64,000 nt of DNA, from assembly GCF_002741075.1 (NCBI RefSeq), contig NZ_CP016634.1:2898501-2962500 (forward strand), read 5' to 3'. Positions 22,019 through 31,932 of the stretch are shown one piece after another. The position numbers were made by a program, and so were the translations under genes. The notes beneath the pieces are model-generated. The model made no database searches. It saw only the letters and a program-made list of their open reading frames with translations, and had not been told where the DNA came from. The stretch is from Pseudomonas putida (GTDB taxonomy: Bacteria > Pseudomonadota > Gammaproteobacteria > Pseudomonadales > Pseudomonadaceae). Position 1 is the stretch's first letter. Every line of letters begins with the position of its first letter.

Positions 22019-23182
22019 ATGAATACCGCCGTGAACGCCAATGTCGTGCATGAGTCCGAAGCCCAGCGCCAGCACGTCCGGGTACGTATCCCCGCCAAGC
22101 TGCGCTACCTGGACCGCAATCGCGAACCGCACGATGTGAAGGTGGACGATCTCTCCGCCGGGGGCCTGTCCTTCCACACCAGCAAACCCTTGAACGTCGG
22201 CGACGTGCTGCGCGGTCGCCTGCAGTTCACGGTCGACAACCTGGGCCTGTCCATGGACGTCGAGTTCCAGGTGCGCTCCTACCAGAGCACCGGCCGCACC
22301 GGCGTGCAGTTCCAGAACCTCGAACAGCGCGACGTGGCCACCCTGCGCCACATCATCACCACCTTCCTGTCCGGTGAGATGATCAACGTCGGCGGCGTGC
22401 TCAGCACCCTACAGCGCGACAACTTCACCAAGGCGCGCAAGCAAAAAGACAGCGGTTCGGGCCTCTCCGCCTTCGGCCGCCTGCGCGCCGTGACCGTCAG
22501 CCTGAGCGTGTTCGTGGTCGGTGTGGCGGCCTTCGGCTTCATCGCCAAGTCGCTGTATGGCATGTACTTCGTCAGCCACGCCGAGGCCGGTGTGGTTTCG
22601 GTGCCCACCACCAACGTCACCATGCCGCGCGACGGCAGTGTGCAGAGCCTGGTGGAAAACGGCGCCCAAGTGGTCAAGGGCGCGCCGCTGGCAAGCTTCA
22701 GCACCAGCATGCTCGATCTGCTCAAAGGCCATCTGGACGACTCGCAGCTCGAGCCCGCCAAGGTCGAGGAACTGTTCGGCAAGCAGCTCTCCGGCACCCT
22801 CACCAGCCCATGCGACTGCGTGGTCGCACGCCAGCTGGTGGATGACGGCCAGTACGCAAGCAAAGGCCAGCCGATCTTCCAACTGGTGCCACGCACCACC
22901 AACCCGATGGTCGAGGCGCGCTTCAGCTATCGCCAGTTCGACCAGGTCAAGCCAGGCACCCGCGTGCAGTTCCAGGTGGCCGGCGAAGACGAAATGCGCA
23001 CTGGCAAGATCGTCAGCAGCGCCAGCCTCAACAGCGAGGACCTGGCCTCGGACATCCGCGTCCAGATCAAGCCCGACAGCGGCCTGCCTGCGGAACTGGC
23101 CGGTCGTCCGGCTGCCGTCAATGCCGACCGTGGCCCGTCCCTGGACTGGCTGATCGACAAGGCCGTGGCCCGTGGGCTGTAA
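22019..23182 (+). CDS. alg44: Alginate co-polymerase, c-di-GMP receptor Alg44
   Basis: A 387-residue inner-membrane protein. The N-terminal PilZ domain binds cyclic-di-GMP and activates Alg8: the R-x3-R motif (R17-Q-H-V-R21) and D44-L-S-A-G-G49 are at the same residue numbers as in P. aeruginosa. One membrane helix (about residues 159-180) leads to a periplasmic HlyD/MFP-like domain. So alginate synthesis here should need c-di-GMP. Confidence 0.96.
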   Translation: MNTAVNANVVHESEAQRQHVRVRIPAKLRYLDRNREPHDVKVDDLSAGGLSFHTSKPLNVGDVLRGRLQFTVDNLGLSMDVEFQVRSYQSTGRTGVQFQNLEQRDVATLRHIITTFLSGEMINVGGVLSTLQRDNFTKARKQKDSGSGLSAFGRLRAVTVSLSVFVVGVAAFGFIAKSLYGMYFVSHAEAGVVSVPTTNVTMPRDGSVQSLVENGAQVVKGAPLASFSTSMLDLLKGHLDDSQLEPAKVEELFGKQLSGTLTSPCDCVVARQLVDDGQYASKGQPIFQLVPRTTNPMVEARFSYRQFDQVKPGTRVQFQVAGEDEMRTGKIVSSASLNSEDLASDIRVQIKPDSGLPAELAGRPAAVNADRGPSLDWLIDKAVARGL

Positions 23183-23195
23183 GAGGGACCTGACC

Positions 23196-24713
23196 ATGAA
23201 CCCTTCGAAGCGTATGACGCCGCTTGAGTCGACAGGGGCCCTGTTCGCGGGTGAACCCGCTCCCACAGGGATCGTGTCCAGCGCTGCCCCTGTAGGGCGT
23301 GCGCGCCCACTGGCCTGGTGCGGCCTGGCCCTGGCCGTCGCCCTGGCCGGCTGCTCGGGCCTGCCTGACCAGCGCCTGGCCAACGAGGCCATGAAGCGCG
23401 GCGACACCGCCCTGGCCGAGCGCAACTACAAAGCCCTGGCCGACCTTGGCTACAGCGACGCCCAGGTGGGCCTGGCCGATATCCAGGTCGCCACCCAGGA
23501 CCCCGCCAAGCTCAGGGCCGCCGAAGCCACCTACCGTACTGCCGCCGCCACGTCGCCACGGGCCCAGGCACGCCTGGGTCGCCTGCTGGTGGCCAAGCCC
23601 GGCACCACCCAGGCCGAGCGCGAGGAGGCCGAGACCCTGCTCAAGCTCGCCGCCCAGCAAGGCGAGCGCAACACCCTGATCCCGCTGGCGATGCTCTACC
23701 TGCAGTACCCGCAGAGCTTCCCCAAGGTGAACGCCCAGCAGCAGATCGACCAGTGGCGCGCCGCCGGCAACCCCGAGGCGGGCCTGGCCCAGGTGCTGCT
23801 CTATCGCACCCAGGGCACCTACGACCAGCACCTGGGCGATGTGGAGAAGATCTGCAAGGCCGCGCTGGACACCACCGACATCTGCTATGTGGAACTGGCC
23901 ACCGTCTACCAGAAGCGCGCCCAGGCCGACCAGCAGGCCGCGCTGATCCAACAGCTCAAGGCCGCCTATGGCCGTGGTCTCGTGCCGGCCACCCGGGTCG
24001 ACAGCGTCGCCCGCGTGCTGGCCGACCGTAGCCTGGGGCAGACCGACGAAAAAACCGCCAAGGAGCTGCTCGAACAGGTGGCCCCGGCCAACCCGGCGTC
24101 CTGGGTGAGCCTGGCGCAGTTGGTCTACGACTTCCCGGAACTGGGCGACAACGACCAGTTGCTCGCCTACATCGACAAGGGCCGCGAAGCCGGACAGCCG
24201 CGCGCCGAACTGCTGCTCGGCCGCCTCTACTACGAAGGCAAGACGCTCCCGGCCGATGCCGCCAAAGCCGAAGAACACCTGCAGGCCGCCGCCGCAGCCG
24301 GCGAAGTCAGCGCCCATTACTACCTCGGCCAGCTGTACCGCCGTGGCTACCTAGGCCACGTCGAGCCGCAGAAGGCCGTCGACCACCTGCTCAGTGCCGC
24401 ACGCGGCGGACAGAACAGCGCCGACTACGCCCTCGCCCAACTGTTCAGCGAGGGCCACGGCATCCGCCCTGCCCCGGCCAACGCCTGGGTATTCGCCCAA
24501 CTGGCCCAGGCCAACCCGTCGCCGCAATCGACCGAGCTGTTGCAAAAGCTCGACACGCAATTGAGCCCTGACCAGCGCAACCAGGCCCAGCGCCTGCTGG
24601 ACCAGGAAAAGCAGGCGCGCGGCAGCATGGCCCAGGTCGGCTCCAACCCCCTGGCCTTCGAAGCCTTGCAAGACGACGCAAAAGAAGAAGTAGACGGTGA
24701 GGACTCGCTATGA
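23196..24713 (+). CDS. algK: Alginate scaffold lipoprotein AlgK with REP-extended N-terminus
   Basis: A 505-residue outer-membrane lipoprotein of TPR/Sel1-type helical repeats ([26 protein letters not shown]) that links the polymerase to the AlgE porin. Lipobox ALAGC at about residues 47-51. The stretch before the hydrophobic core is unusually long because an intact REP (23242-23270) is translated there as [15 protein letters not shown] at 23274, just after the REP, could instead start translation and would give an ordinary signal peptide with AGGGAT just upstream. The ATG at 23196 has AGAGGGA upstream. Overlaps algE by 4 bp. Confidence 0.93.
   Translation: MNPSKRMTPLESTGALFAGEPAPTGIVSSAAPVGRARPLAWCGLALAVALAGCSGLPDQRLANEAMKRGDTALAERNYKALADLGYSDAQVGLADIQVATQDPAKLRAAEATYRTAAATSPRAQARLGRLLVAKPGTTQAEREEAETLLKLAAQQGERNTLIPLAMLYLQYPQSFPKVNAQQQIDQWRAAGNPEAGLAQVLLYRTQGTYDQHLGDVEKICKAALDTTDICYVELATVYQKRAQADQQAALIQQLKAAYGRGLVPATRVDSVARVLADRSLGQTDEKTAKELLEQVAPANPASWVSLAQLVYDFPELGDNDQLLAYIDKGREAGQPRAELLLGRLYYEGKTLPADAAKAEEHLQAAAAAGEVSAHYYLGQLYRRGYLGHVEPQKAVDHLLSAARGGQNSADYALAQLFSEGHGIRPAPANAWVFAQLAQANPSPQSTELLQKLDTQLSPDQRNQAQRLLDQEKQARGSMAQVGSNPLAFEALQDDAKEEVDGEDSL
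23242..23270. repeat. REP element inside the algK coding sequence
   Basis: The 29 bases starting TGTTCGCGGGTGAACCCG and ending CTCCCACAGGG match the reverse-arm repeat of the array near 41.7 kb without a mismatch. Here it is translated within the N-terminal, pre-lipobox part of AlgK. Confidence 0.9.
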
Positions 24714-26188
24714 CGCTCAACCCCTTCGTGAAAGCCGGCATTGGCCTGAGCTTCGCCCTGCTGTGGTCGTGCCCGACCCTGGCGGACATGACCGCCGAGA
24801 AGAACTTCGGCCTGGACATCAAGATCACCGGCCAGTCCGAAGATGACCGCGACCTGGGCACCCGCTCCGGCGGTGACGTCAACGGCCTGGGTCTGGACCT
24901 GCGCCCTTGGGTCTACGGCGAGCGCGGCAACTGGAGTGCCTTCGCCATGGGCCAGGCGGTGGCGGCGACCGACATCATCGAGACCGACACCCTGCGCCAG
25001 TCCGAGGATGGCAGCACCGTGGACAACGCCGATGACAGCCGCAAACCAGACAAAAGCTACCTGGCCATGCGTGAGTTCTGGGTCGGCTACAGCGGCTTCA
25101 CGCCCTACCCAGGCGAACAACTGCGCCTGGGCCGCCAGCGCCTGCGCAGTGACGACGGCATGTGGCGCGACACCAACATCGAAGCGCTGAACTGGACCTT
25201 CGACACCACCCTGCTCAAGGCTGACCTGGGCGTGGCCCAGCGCTTCAGCGAGTACCGCACTGACCTCACCGAGCTCGCGCCCGAGGACAAGGACCGCACC
25301 CACGTGTACGGCAACGTCGCCACCCAGTGGACACCTGGGCACTGGGTCGGCGTGCGCGCCCATCACTCCAGTGACAGCGGCAGCCTGAAAAACCCTGGCG
25401 AAACCGTCGACCCACTGGACAAAACCCGCACGGGCGATCTGACCTGGCTGGGCCTGGAGGCCAACAGCGACGCCTATAACTGGCGCAACGACCACACCGT
25501 CAACTACTGGGGTAGCGTCACCTGGCTGACCGGCGACCGCGACACCCTCAGCACGCAGACCGTGGGCAACGACCAGGTCGCCACCGGCAAGCAGAGCGGC
25601 GACGTCAATGCCTGGGCCACCGACCTGGGCGTGCGCCTGCGTCTGGACCCCAACTGGCAGGTCGGTGCGGCCTATGCCCGTGGCAGCGGTGGTGGCGGCA
25701 GCGACGGTTCGAGCAACTACGAGCAGACCGGTCTTGAGAGCAACCGCTCCAACTTCACCGGCACCCGCTCGCGCGTGCACCGCTTCGGCGAAGCCTTCCG
25801 TGGCGAGTTGGGCAATCTGCAGGCGGCCACCCTGTTCGCCTCCTGGCAGCTGCGCGACGACTACGACGCAAGCTTCATCTACCACAAGTTCTGGCGCGTC
25901 GATGACCAGCAGAACATCGGCTCCAGCGGCATCAATGCCGTGGTCGAGGACAACGGTGTGAACCGTCCGCTGATCAACGGCGAGAAGGACCTGGGCCAGG
26001 AGATGGACGTGGTCGTCACCAAGTACTTCAAGCAAGGCCTGCTGCCAGCTTCGATGAGCCAGGCCATCGACGAACCCTCGGCCCTGGTGCGCCTGCGCGC
26101 CGGCGTGTTCAAGCCAGGCGATGCCTACGGCAGCGAAGCGGACTCCTACATGCACCGCGCCTTCGTCGACGTGATCTGGCGCTACTGA
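24710..26188 (+). CDS. algE: Alginate outer-membrane export porin AlgE
   Basis: A 492-residue 18-strand beta-barrel that exports alginate through the outer membrane. A signal peptide ends near PTLADM (about residue 24), amphipathic beta strands run throughout, and the C-terminus ends in an aromatic-containing strand (AFVDVIWRY), as barrel proteins require. The start overlaps the algK stop (ATGA), indicating translational coupling. Confidence 0.96.
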   Translation: MTLNPFVKAGIGLSFALLWSCPTLADMTAEKNFGLDIKITGQSEDDRDLGTRSGGDVNGLGLDLRPWVYGERGNWSAFAMGQAVAATDIIETDTLRQSEDGSTVDNADDSRKPDKSYLAMREFWVGYSGFTPYPGEQLRLGRQRLRSDDGMWRDTNIEALNWTFDTTLLKADLGVAQRFSEYRTDLTELAPEDKDRTHVYGNVATQWTPGHWVGVRAHHSSDSGSLKNPGETVDPLDKTRTGDLTWLGLEANSDAYNWRNDHTVNYWGSVTWLTGDRDTLSTQTVGNDQVATGKQSGDVNAWATDLGVRLRLDPNWQVGAAYARGSGGGGSDGSSNYEQTGLESNRSNFTGTRSRVHRFGEAFRGELGNLQAATLFASWQLRDDYDASFIYHKFWRVDDQQNIGSSGINAVVEDNGVNRPLINGEKDLGQEMDVVVTKYFKQGLLPASMSQAIDEPSALVRLRAGVFKPGDAYGSEADSYMHRAFVDVIWRY

Positions 26189-26207
26189 GGCCCGGGAGAG
26201 GACACTC

Positions 26208-27770
26208 ATGAACCTTCACCCGCATTTTCGCCACGGCCTGCTGGCCAGTGCCCTGCTGCTGGCCAGTAGCGGCCTGGCCTATGCCGAGCCGGTCAAGCCG
26301 GTGGTCAAGGAGTTGCAGCAGGCCAAGACCTACACGGTCTCCAGCGCGCCGATCGAGCCGCTGCAGATGGACCCGCCCAAGCTGCCCGACCTCTCCGGCT
26401 ACACCGCCGAAGCGGTGCAGAAAAAGCTCGACCGCAGCCATAAAGGCAAGGTCAGCGTGCGCCGCATGCTCCAGGAGGAATCGCTCAAGGAGTTCATCGG
26501 TGGCGACAACAAAGGCGCCGAATGGGTCAGGCGCCAGCAGGGCATCCCCCAGGCGATCTTCATCGATGATGGCCATGTGGACCTGGTGCAACTGAGCAAG
26601 CAGGTGCCCAAACAGTACCTGCGCGAAACCGAGCCGGGCGTGTACCTGGCGCGCCTGCCGATCGTGGTCGGGCGCAAGGGCGTGCTGGAGATCAATGGCA
26701 AGGTCAAGGAGCTGCGCCTGTCCCAGGAGGGCGGTTCGTTCCTGATCAACGACGGCAAGCTGTTCGTCACCGACACTCAGGTCACGGGCTGGCGCGAGAA
26801 GGACAACGGCCCGGCCACCTTCCGCAAGCCGGACGAGTTCCGTCCGTTCCTGTTGTCCTGGGGCGGCACCGAGACCTACATCGTCAACAGCAAGATGGCC
26901 AGCTTCGGCTACGCCAAGTCCAAGTCGTACGGCGTGAGTATCTCCCAGTACACGCCGAACATGGCCAAGCGCATGGGCCGTCCGGAGCCCACCGGCTGGA
27001 TCATCGGCTCCGAATTCAGCGACATGTGGTACGGCTTCTACTGCTACGAGACCCAGGACTTCGTGATCAAGGACAACACCTATCGCGACAACATCGTCTA
27101 CGGCATCGACCCCCACGACCGCTCGCACCGCCTGATCATTGCCGGCAATACCGTGTACGGCACCAAGAAAAAGCACGGGATCATCGTCTCGCGCGAGGTC
27201 AACGACAGCTGGATCATCAACAACAAGAGCTACGACAACAAGCTCTCCGGCGTGGTCCTGGACCGTAACAGCGTCAACAACCTGGTGGCCTACAACGAGA
27301 TCTACCGCAACCACACCGACGGCATCACCTTGTACGAAAGTGGCGACAACCTGATCTACGGCAACAAGCTGCTCAACAACCGCCGCCACGGCATCCGCGT
27401 GCGCAACAGCGTGAACATCCGTCTGTACGAAAACCTCGCCATGGCCAACGGCCTGGTGGGCGTGTACGGGCACATCAAGGACCTCTCCGATACCGACCGC
27501 GACATCGCCCTGGACCCGTTCGATACCAAGGTGTCGCTGATCGTGGTCGGCGGCGAACTGGCGGCCAATGGCTCCGGCCCCCTGTCGATCGACTCGCCGC
27601 TCTCGGTCGAGCTCTACAAGGTCTCCATGCTCGCGCCGCGCAAGGCCAACGGCATCAGCCTCAACGGCGTGCTCGGCGAGCGCCAGGACGAAATCCTCGA
27701 CCTGCTGGTGCGCCAGCAGAAGGCCGTGCTGATCGACCCGGTCGAACGCCAGACCGAAATGATCGATTAA
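26208..27770 (+). CDS. algG: Periplasmic mannuronan C5-epimerase AlgG
   Basis: A 520-residue periplasmic enzyme that epimerises mannuronate to guluronate in the nascent polymer. A signal peptide (through SSGLAYA, about residue 26) is followed by a right-handed beta-helix with repeated turns (NNKSYDN, YNEIYRNHTDG, YGNKLLNNRRHG). The catalytic DPHDR motif is present in YGIDPHDRSH. Confidence 0.96.
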   Translation: MNLHPHFRHGLLASALLLASSGLAYAEPVKPVVKELQQAKTYTVSSAPIEPLQMDPPKLPDLSGYTAEAVQKKLDRSHKGKVSVRRMLQEESLKEFIGGDNKGAEWVRRQQGIPQAIFIDDGHVDLVQLSKQVPKQYLRETEPGVYLARLPIVVGRKGVLEINGKVKELRLSQEGGSFLINDGKLFVTDTQVTGWREKDNGPATFRKPDEFRPFLLSWGGTETYIVNSKMASFGYAKSKSYGVSISQYTPNMAKRMGRPEPTGWIIGSEFSDMWYGFYCYETQDFVIKDNTYRDNIVYGIDPHDRSHRLIIAGNTVYGTKKKHGIIVSREVNDSWIINNKSYDNKLSGVVLDRNSVNNLVAYNEIYRNHTDGITLYESGDNLIYGNKLLNNRRHGIRVRNSVNIRLYENLAMANGLVGVYGHIKDLSDTDRDIALDPFDTKVSLIVVGGELAANGSGPLSIDSPLSVELYKVSMLAPRKANGISLNGVLGERQDEILDLLVRQQKAVLIDPVERQTEMID

Positions 27771-27783
27771 GGAAGCCCAGACC

Positions 27784-29229
27784 ATGACTCCGCATCTGAT
27801 GAAACTGCTCGGCCTGTCCGCTGCCCTCCTGGTCATCAGCCAGGGCGTGCGCGCCGCCGATGTACAGGCCCCGAGCTTCACCGCCGAGCCTTGCTGCCAG
27901 CTGTGCCCCGAAGCCCACGACGCCAGCCGCTACGTGACCCGCTACCAGCAGAACTTCACCACCCTGGTCCAGGCCCAGGGCGACTGGCTGTTCCGTACCC
28001 GCGAAGACCTGCGCACCGAATTCAACACCACCCCGGCCGGCTACAAGCGCCTGCAGCAGGTGCATGACGCGTTCAAGAAGCGCGGTGTCGAGCTGGTCGT
28101 GGTGTACCAGCCGACCCGTGGCCTGGTGAACCGCAACATGCTCAACCCCGCTGAAAAGGCCGCCTTCGATTACCAAAAGGCCCTGGGCAACTACCAGGCC
28201 ATGCTCAAGCGCTTCGCCAGCATGGGCTACAACGTGCCCGACCTGTCGCCGCTGACCAACGAACAATTGGTCGCCGCCGACCAAGGCAAGGATTTCTACT
28301 TCCGCGGAGACCAGCACTGGACGCCCTACGGCGCTGAGCGCGCGGCCAAGATCGTGGCCGACACCGTGCACAAGATGCCGGCCTTCGAAGGCATCCCGCG
28401 CAAGGAATTCGAAACCCATAAATCTGGACGCATGGGCAAGACCGGCACCCTGCACAACGTCGCCGGCCAGCTCTGCGGCACCAGCTATGCAGTGCAGTAC
28501 ATGGACCAGTTCGCCACCGAGCCCAAGGGTGGCGCGAGCGGGGGTGACGACCTGTTCGGCGATTCGGGCAATGCCAAGATCACCCTGGTCGGCACCAGCC
28601 ACAGCGGCAAGAACTACAACTTCTCCGGTTTCCTGCAGCAGTACATCGGCGCCGACGTGCTCAACGTCGCCTTCCCCGGCGGCGGCCTGGAAGGCTCGAT
28701 GATCCAGTACCTGGGCAGCGAGGAGTTCCAGAAGAACCCTCCGAAGATCCTCATCTGGGAATTCTCGCCGCTGTACCGCCTGGACCAGGAAACCATCTGG
28801 CGGCAGATCCTCGCCCTGCTCGACGATGGCTGTGACGACCGTCCGGCCCAGATGAGCGCCAGCGCCACCCTCAAGCCCGGCAAGAACGAGCTGATGGTCA
28901 ATGGCAAAGGCGGCGTGATCAAAGACCTGATCAACCGCAACCACCAGCTGGACATCAAGTTCGAGGACACCTCGGTCAAGGTCCTGCAGGCCACCCTCTG
29001 GTACCTCAACGGCCGCCACGAGGACATCAAGATCGAGAAGCCGGAAACCTCCGACACCGACGGCCGCTTCGTCTTCCAGATGCGTGAAGACGAGGACTGG
29101 GCCAGCCAGAACCTGCTCGCCCTCGAGATCCAGGGGCCGGAAACCGGCACCCAGAAGGTCGAGGCCAAGCTGTGCAAACGCAACAACTTCGCCGGCCCTG
29201 CGCAAAACACCGCGCAGGCCGGCCAGTGA
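27784..29229 (+). CDS. algX: Alginate O-acetyltransferase AlgX
   Basis: A 481-residue periplasmic protein that transfers acetyl groups to mannuronate and is part of the secretion complex. A signal peptide (ending near GVRAAD) is followed by an SGNH-like domain with the catalytic Asp/His motif [11 protein letters not shown] and nucleophile Ser in [11 protein letters not shown], then a C-terminal carbohydrate-binding domain from about residue 345. Confidence 0.96.
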   Translation: MTPHLMKLLGLSAALLVISQGVRAADVQAPSFTAEPCCQLCPEAHDASRYVTRYQQNFTTLVQAQGDWLFRTREDLRTEFNTTPAGYKRLQQVHDAFKKRGVELVVVYQPTRGLVNRNMLNPAEKAAFDYQKALGNYQAMLKRFASMGYNVPDLSPLTNEQLVAADQGKDFYFRGDQHWTPYGAERAAKIVADTVHKMPAFEGIPRKEFETHKSGRMGKTGTLHNVAGQLCGTSYAVQYMDQFATEPKGGASGGDDLFGDSGNAKITLVGTSHSGKNYNFSGFLQQYIGADVLNVAFPGGGLEGSMIQYLGSEEFQKNPPKILIWEFSPLYRLDQETIWRQILALLDDGCDDRPAQMSASATLKPGKNELMVNGKGGVIKDLINRNHQLDIKFEDTSVKVLQATLWYLNGRHEDIKIEKPETSDTDGRFVFQMREDEDWASQNLLALEIQGPETGTQKVEAKLCKRNNFAGPAQNTAQAGQ

Positions 29230-29236
29230 GGCGACC

Positions 29237-30343
29237 ATGAATCCATTGCGCACAATCACTGCCCCCGCCCTGCTCGCCCTGGCCCTGTTCGGCCCGGCCG
29301 CGCAGGCCAGCGGCCTGATGCCGCCACAGGGGTACTACGCCGGGATCGAGAAGCTCAAGAAAGCCGACGGCAACTTCCGCTGCGAACCTGCGCCCAAGCC
29401 CTACACCGGCCCCCTGCAGTTCCGCAGCAAGTACGAAGGCTCCGACGGTGCCCGGGCGACATTGAACAAGGCCTCTGAAAAGGCCTTCCGCCAGTCCACC
29501 GAGGACATCACCACCCTCGAGCGTGGCGTCAGCAAGATGGTTGGCCAGTACATGCGCGACGGCCGCCCGGCCCAGCTCGACTGCGCCCTGACCTGGCTGG
29601 GCACCTGGGCGCGAGCCGATGCGCTGGCGTCCACCGACTACAACCACACCGGCAAGTCGATGCGCAAATGGGCACTGGGCAGCATGAGCGGCTCGTGGCT
29701 GCGCCTTAAGTTCTCCAACTCCCAGCCCCTGGCCGCGCACCAGGCCGAGGCCGAACTGATCGAAAAATGGCTGGCGCGCCTGGCTGAACAGACCGTGCGC
29801 GACTGGAGCGACCTGCCGCTGGAGAAGATCAACAACCACAGCTACTGGGCGGCCTGGGCGGTGATGGCCACCGCCGTGGCCACCGACCGACGCGACCTGT
29901 TCGACTGGGCGGTGAAGGAATACAAGGTCGGCGCCAACCAGGTGGACGACCAAGGCTTTTTGCCCAACGAACTCAAGCGCAAGCAGCGGGCCCTGGCCTA
30001 CCACAACTATGCCCTGCCGCCGCTGGCGATGATCGCAAGCTTCGCCCAGGTCAACGGCGTGGACGTGCGCGGCGAGAACAACAACGCCTTGCAGCGCCTG
30101 GCGCAGCGAGTGCTCAGCGGGTCGAAGGATCCCAGCGCGTTCAAGGCCCGCAACGGCGAGAAACAGGACATGCACGACCTGACGATCGACAGCAAGTACG
30201 CGTGGATGGAGCCCTACTGCAGCCTCTATGCGTGCAGTGGCGACACCCTCCAGCGCAAGCGCGGCATGCAGCCGTTCAACAGTTTCCGCTTAGGCGGAGA
30301 CCTGACCCGGGTCTACGACCCGAGCGCAGAGAGCAAGAAGTAA
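29237..30343 (+). CDS. algL: Periplasmic alginate lyase AlgL
   Basis: A 368-residue family-5 polysaccharide lyase that clears alginate from the periplasm. A signal peptide ends at AAQASG (about residue 24); the catalytic [10 protein letters not shown] motif and KYAWMEPYC are conserved. The start at 29237 follows algX by 7 bp. Frames starting further upstream only overlap algX. It is followed by two hairpins that separate it from algI. Confidence 0.95.
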   Translation: MNPLRTITAPALLALALFGPAAQASGLMPPQGYYAGIEKLKKADGNFRCEPAPKPYTGPLQFRSKYEGSDGARATLNKASEKAFRQSTEDITTLERGVSKMVGQYMRDGRPAQLDCALTWLGTWARADALASTDYNHTGKSMRKWALGSMSGSWLRLKFSNSQPLAAHQAEAELIEKWLARLAEQTVRDWSDLPLEKINNHSYWAAWAVMATAVATDRRDLFDWAVKEYKVGANQVDDQGFLPNELKRKQRALAYHNYALPPLAMIASFAQVNGVDVRGENNNALQRLAQRVLSGSKDPSAFKARNGEKQDMHDLTIDSKYAWMEPYCSLYACSGDTLQRKRGMQPFNSFRLGGDLTRVYDPSAESKK

Positions 30344-30350
30344 CACGACA

Positions 30351-30385
30351 CCCTGTGGGAAGCGGGTAAACCCGCTCCCACAGGG
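30351..30385. repeat. REP palindrome between algL and algI
   Basis: CCCTGTGGG and AGCGGGT pair with ACCCGCT and CCCACAGGG around a 2-base loop, leaving one bulged A: a 16-bp stem, one of the longest in the window. It lies inside the alginate operon. Confidence 0.85.
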
Positions 30386-30394
30386 CCTAGGTAT

Positions 30395-30414
30395 CCCCCA
30401 CTTTCGAGTGGGGG
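30395..30414 (+). terminator. Intra-operon hairpin upstream of algI
   Basis: A perfect 8-bp stem (CCCCCACT / AGTGGGGG) with a TTCG loop, followed by GTTTGG. It comes 9 bp after the REP palindrome and 50 bp before algI. It may attenuate transcription or protect the upstream message from 3' exonucleases. Confidence 0.5.
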
Positions 30415-30464
30415 GTTTGGGGGGCGCTTTGCCTCGGATGCTGTGAACAAAAAGGAGAACCGGG

Positions 30465-31922
30465 ATGGTCTTCTCGTCCAACGTGTTCCTGTTCCTGTTC
30501 TTGCCGATATTCCTCGGCCTGTACTACTTGAGCGGGCAGCGCTATCGCAACCTGCTGCTGCTGATCGCCAGCTACATCTTCTATGCCTGGTGGCGGGTCG
30601 ACTTCCTGGCGCTGTTCGCCGGCGTCACTCTGTGGAACTACTGGATCGGCCTCAAGGTCGGCGCCGCAGGCGTGCGCACCAAACCAGCGCAGCGCTGGCT
30701 GCTGCTGGGCGTGGCGGTCGACCTGGCGATCCTTGGCTACTTCAAGTACGCCAATTTCGGCGTCGAGAGCCTCAACGCCATCATCACCTCGTTTGGCCTC
30801 GAACCGTTCATCCTCACCCATGTGCTGCTGCCGATCGGCATCTCGTTCTACATCTTCGAGTCGATCAGCTACATCATCGACGTGTACCGTGGCGATACCC
30901 CGGCCACGCGCAACCTGATCGACTTCGCGGCATTCGTGGCGATCTTCCCGCACCTGATCGCAGGCCCGGTGCTGCGCTTCAAGGACCTGGTCGATCAGTT
31001 CAACAACCGCACCCACACCCTGGACAAGTTCTCAGAAGGCTGCACCCGCTTCATGCAGGGCTTCATCAAGAAAGTGTTCATCGCCGACACCCTGGCGGTG
31101 GTCGCCGACCATTGCTTCGCCCTGCAGAACCCGACCACGGGCGATGCCTGGCTGGGCGCCCTGGCCTACACCGCGCAGCTGTACTTCGACTTCTCCGGCT
31201 ACAGCGACATGGCCATCGGCCTGGGCCTGATGATGGGCTTCCGCTTCATGGAGAACTTCAAGCAGCCCTACATCAGCCAGTCGATCACCGAGTTCTGGCG
31301 GCGCTGGCACATCAGCCTGTCGACCTGGCTGCGCGACTACCTCTACATCACCCTGGGCGGCAACCGCAAAGGCACCTTCCACACCTACCGCAACCTGTTC
31401 CTGACCATGCTGCTGGGCGGGCTTTGGCACGGTGCCAACTTCACCTACATCATCTGGGGCGCCTGGCACGGCACCTGGCTGGCCATCGAGCGCGCCCTGG
31501 GCATCGACACCAACCCGCAGCGCTTCAACCCGATCAAGTGGGCGTTCACCTTCCTGCTGGTGGTGGTCGGCTGGGTGATCTTCCGCGCCGAGAACCTGCA
31601 CGTGGCCGGCCGTATGTACGGCGCCATGTTCAGCTTCGGCGAGTGGCAGCTGTCGGAACTCAACCGCGCCCAGCTCACCGGCCTGCAAGTGGCGACCCTG
31701 GTGGTGGCCTACCTCACCCTGGCGGTGTTCGGCCTGCGCGACTTCTACCGCAACGCCAAGCCCACGCCCAAGGCCACCCCGGTGCAGATCAACGCCGACG
31801 GCTCCGTCGGCCTGGACTGGACCCGCGTCATGACCCGCGTCCTGGTCCTGCTGCTGTTCGTTGCTTCGGTGCTCAAGCTCTCGGCGCAGAGCTACTCGCC
31901 GTTCCTCTACTTCCAGTTCTGA
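30465..31922 (+). CDS. algI: Alginate O-acetyltransferase membrane component AlgI (MBOAT)
   Basis: A 485-residue inner-membrane MBOAT protein that passes acetyl groups from a cytosolic donor to the periplasm for AlgJ and AlgX. Many membrane helices; the MBOAT active-site His is in GGLWHGANFTYIIWG, with the conserved FWRRWHISLSTWLRDY stretch before it. The ATG at 30465 has AAGGAG upstream. Confidence 0.96.
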   Translation: MVFSSNVFLFLFLPIFLGLYYLSGQRYRNLLLLIASYIFYAWWRVDFLALFAGVTLWNYWIGLKVGAAGVRTKPAQRWLLLGVAVDLAILGYFKYANFGVESLNAIITSFGLEPFILTHVLLPIGISFYIFESISYIIDVYRGDTPATRNLIDFAAFVAIFPHLIAGPVLRFKDLVDQFNNRTHTLDKFSEGCTRFMQGFIKKVFIADTLAVVADHCFALQNPTTGDAWLGALAYTAQLYFDFSGYSDMAIGLGLMMGFRFMENFKQPYISQSITEFWRRWHISLSTWLRDYLYITLGGNRKGTFHTYRNLFLTMLLGGLWHGANFTYIIWGAWHGTWLAIERALGIDTNPQRFNPIKWAFTFLLVVVGWVIFRAENLHVAGRMYGAMFSFGEWQLSELNRAQLTGLQVATLVVAYLTLAVFGLRDFYRNAKPTPKATPVQINADGSVGLDWTRVMTRVLVLLLFVASVLKLSAQSYSPFLYFQF

Positions 31923-31932
31923 GGACAGGACC

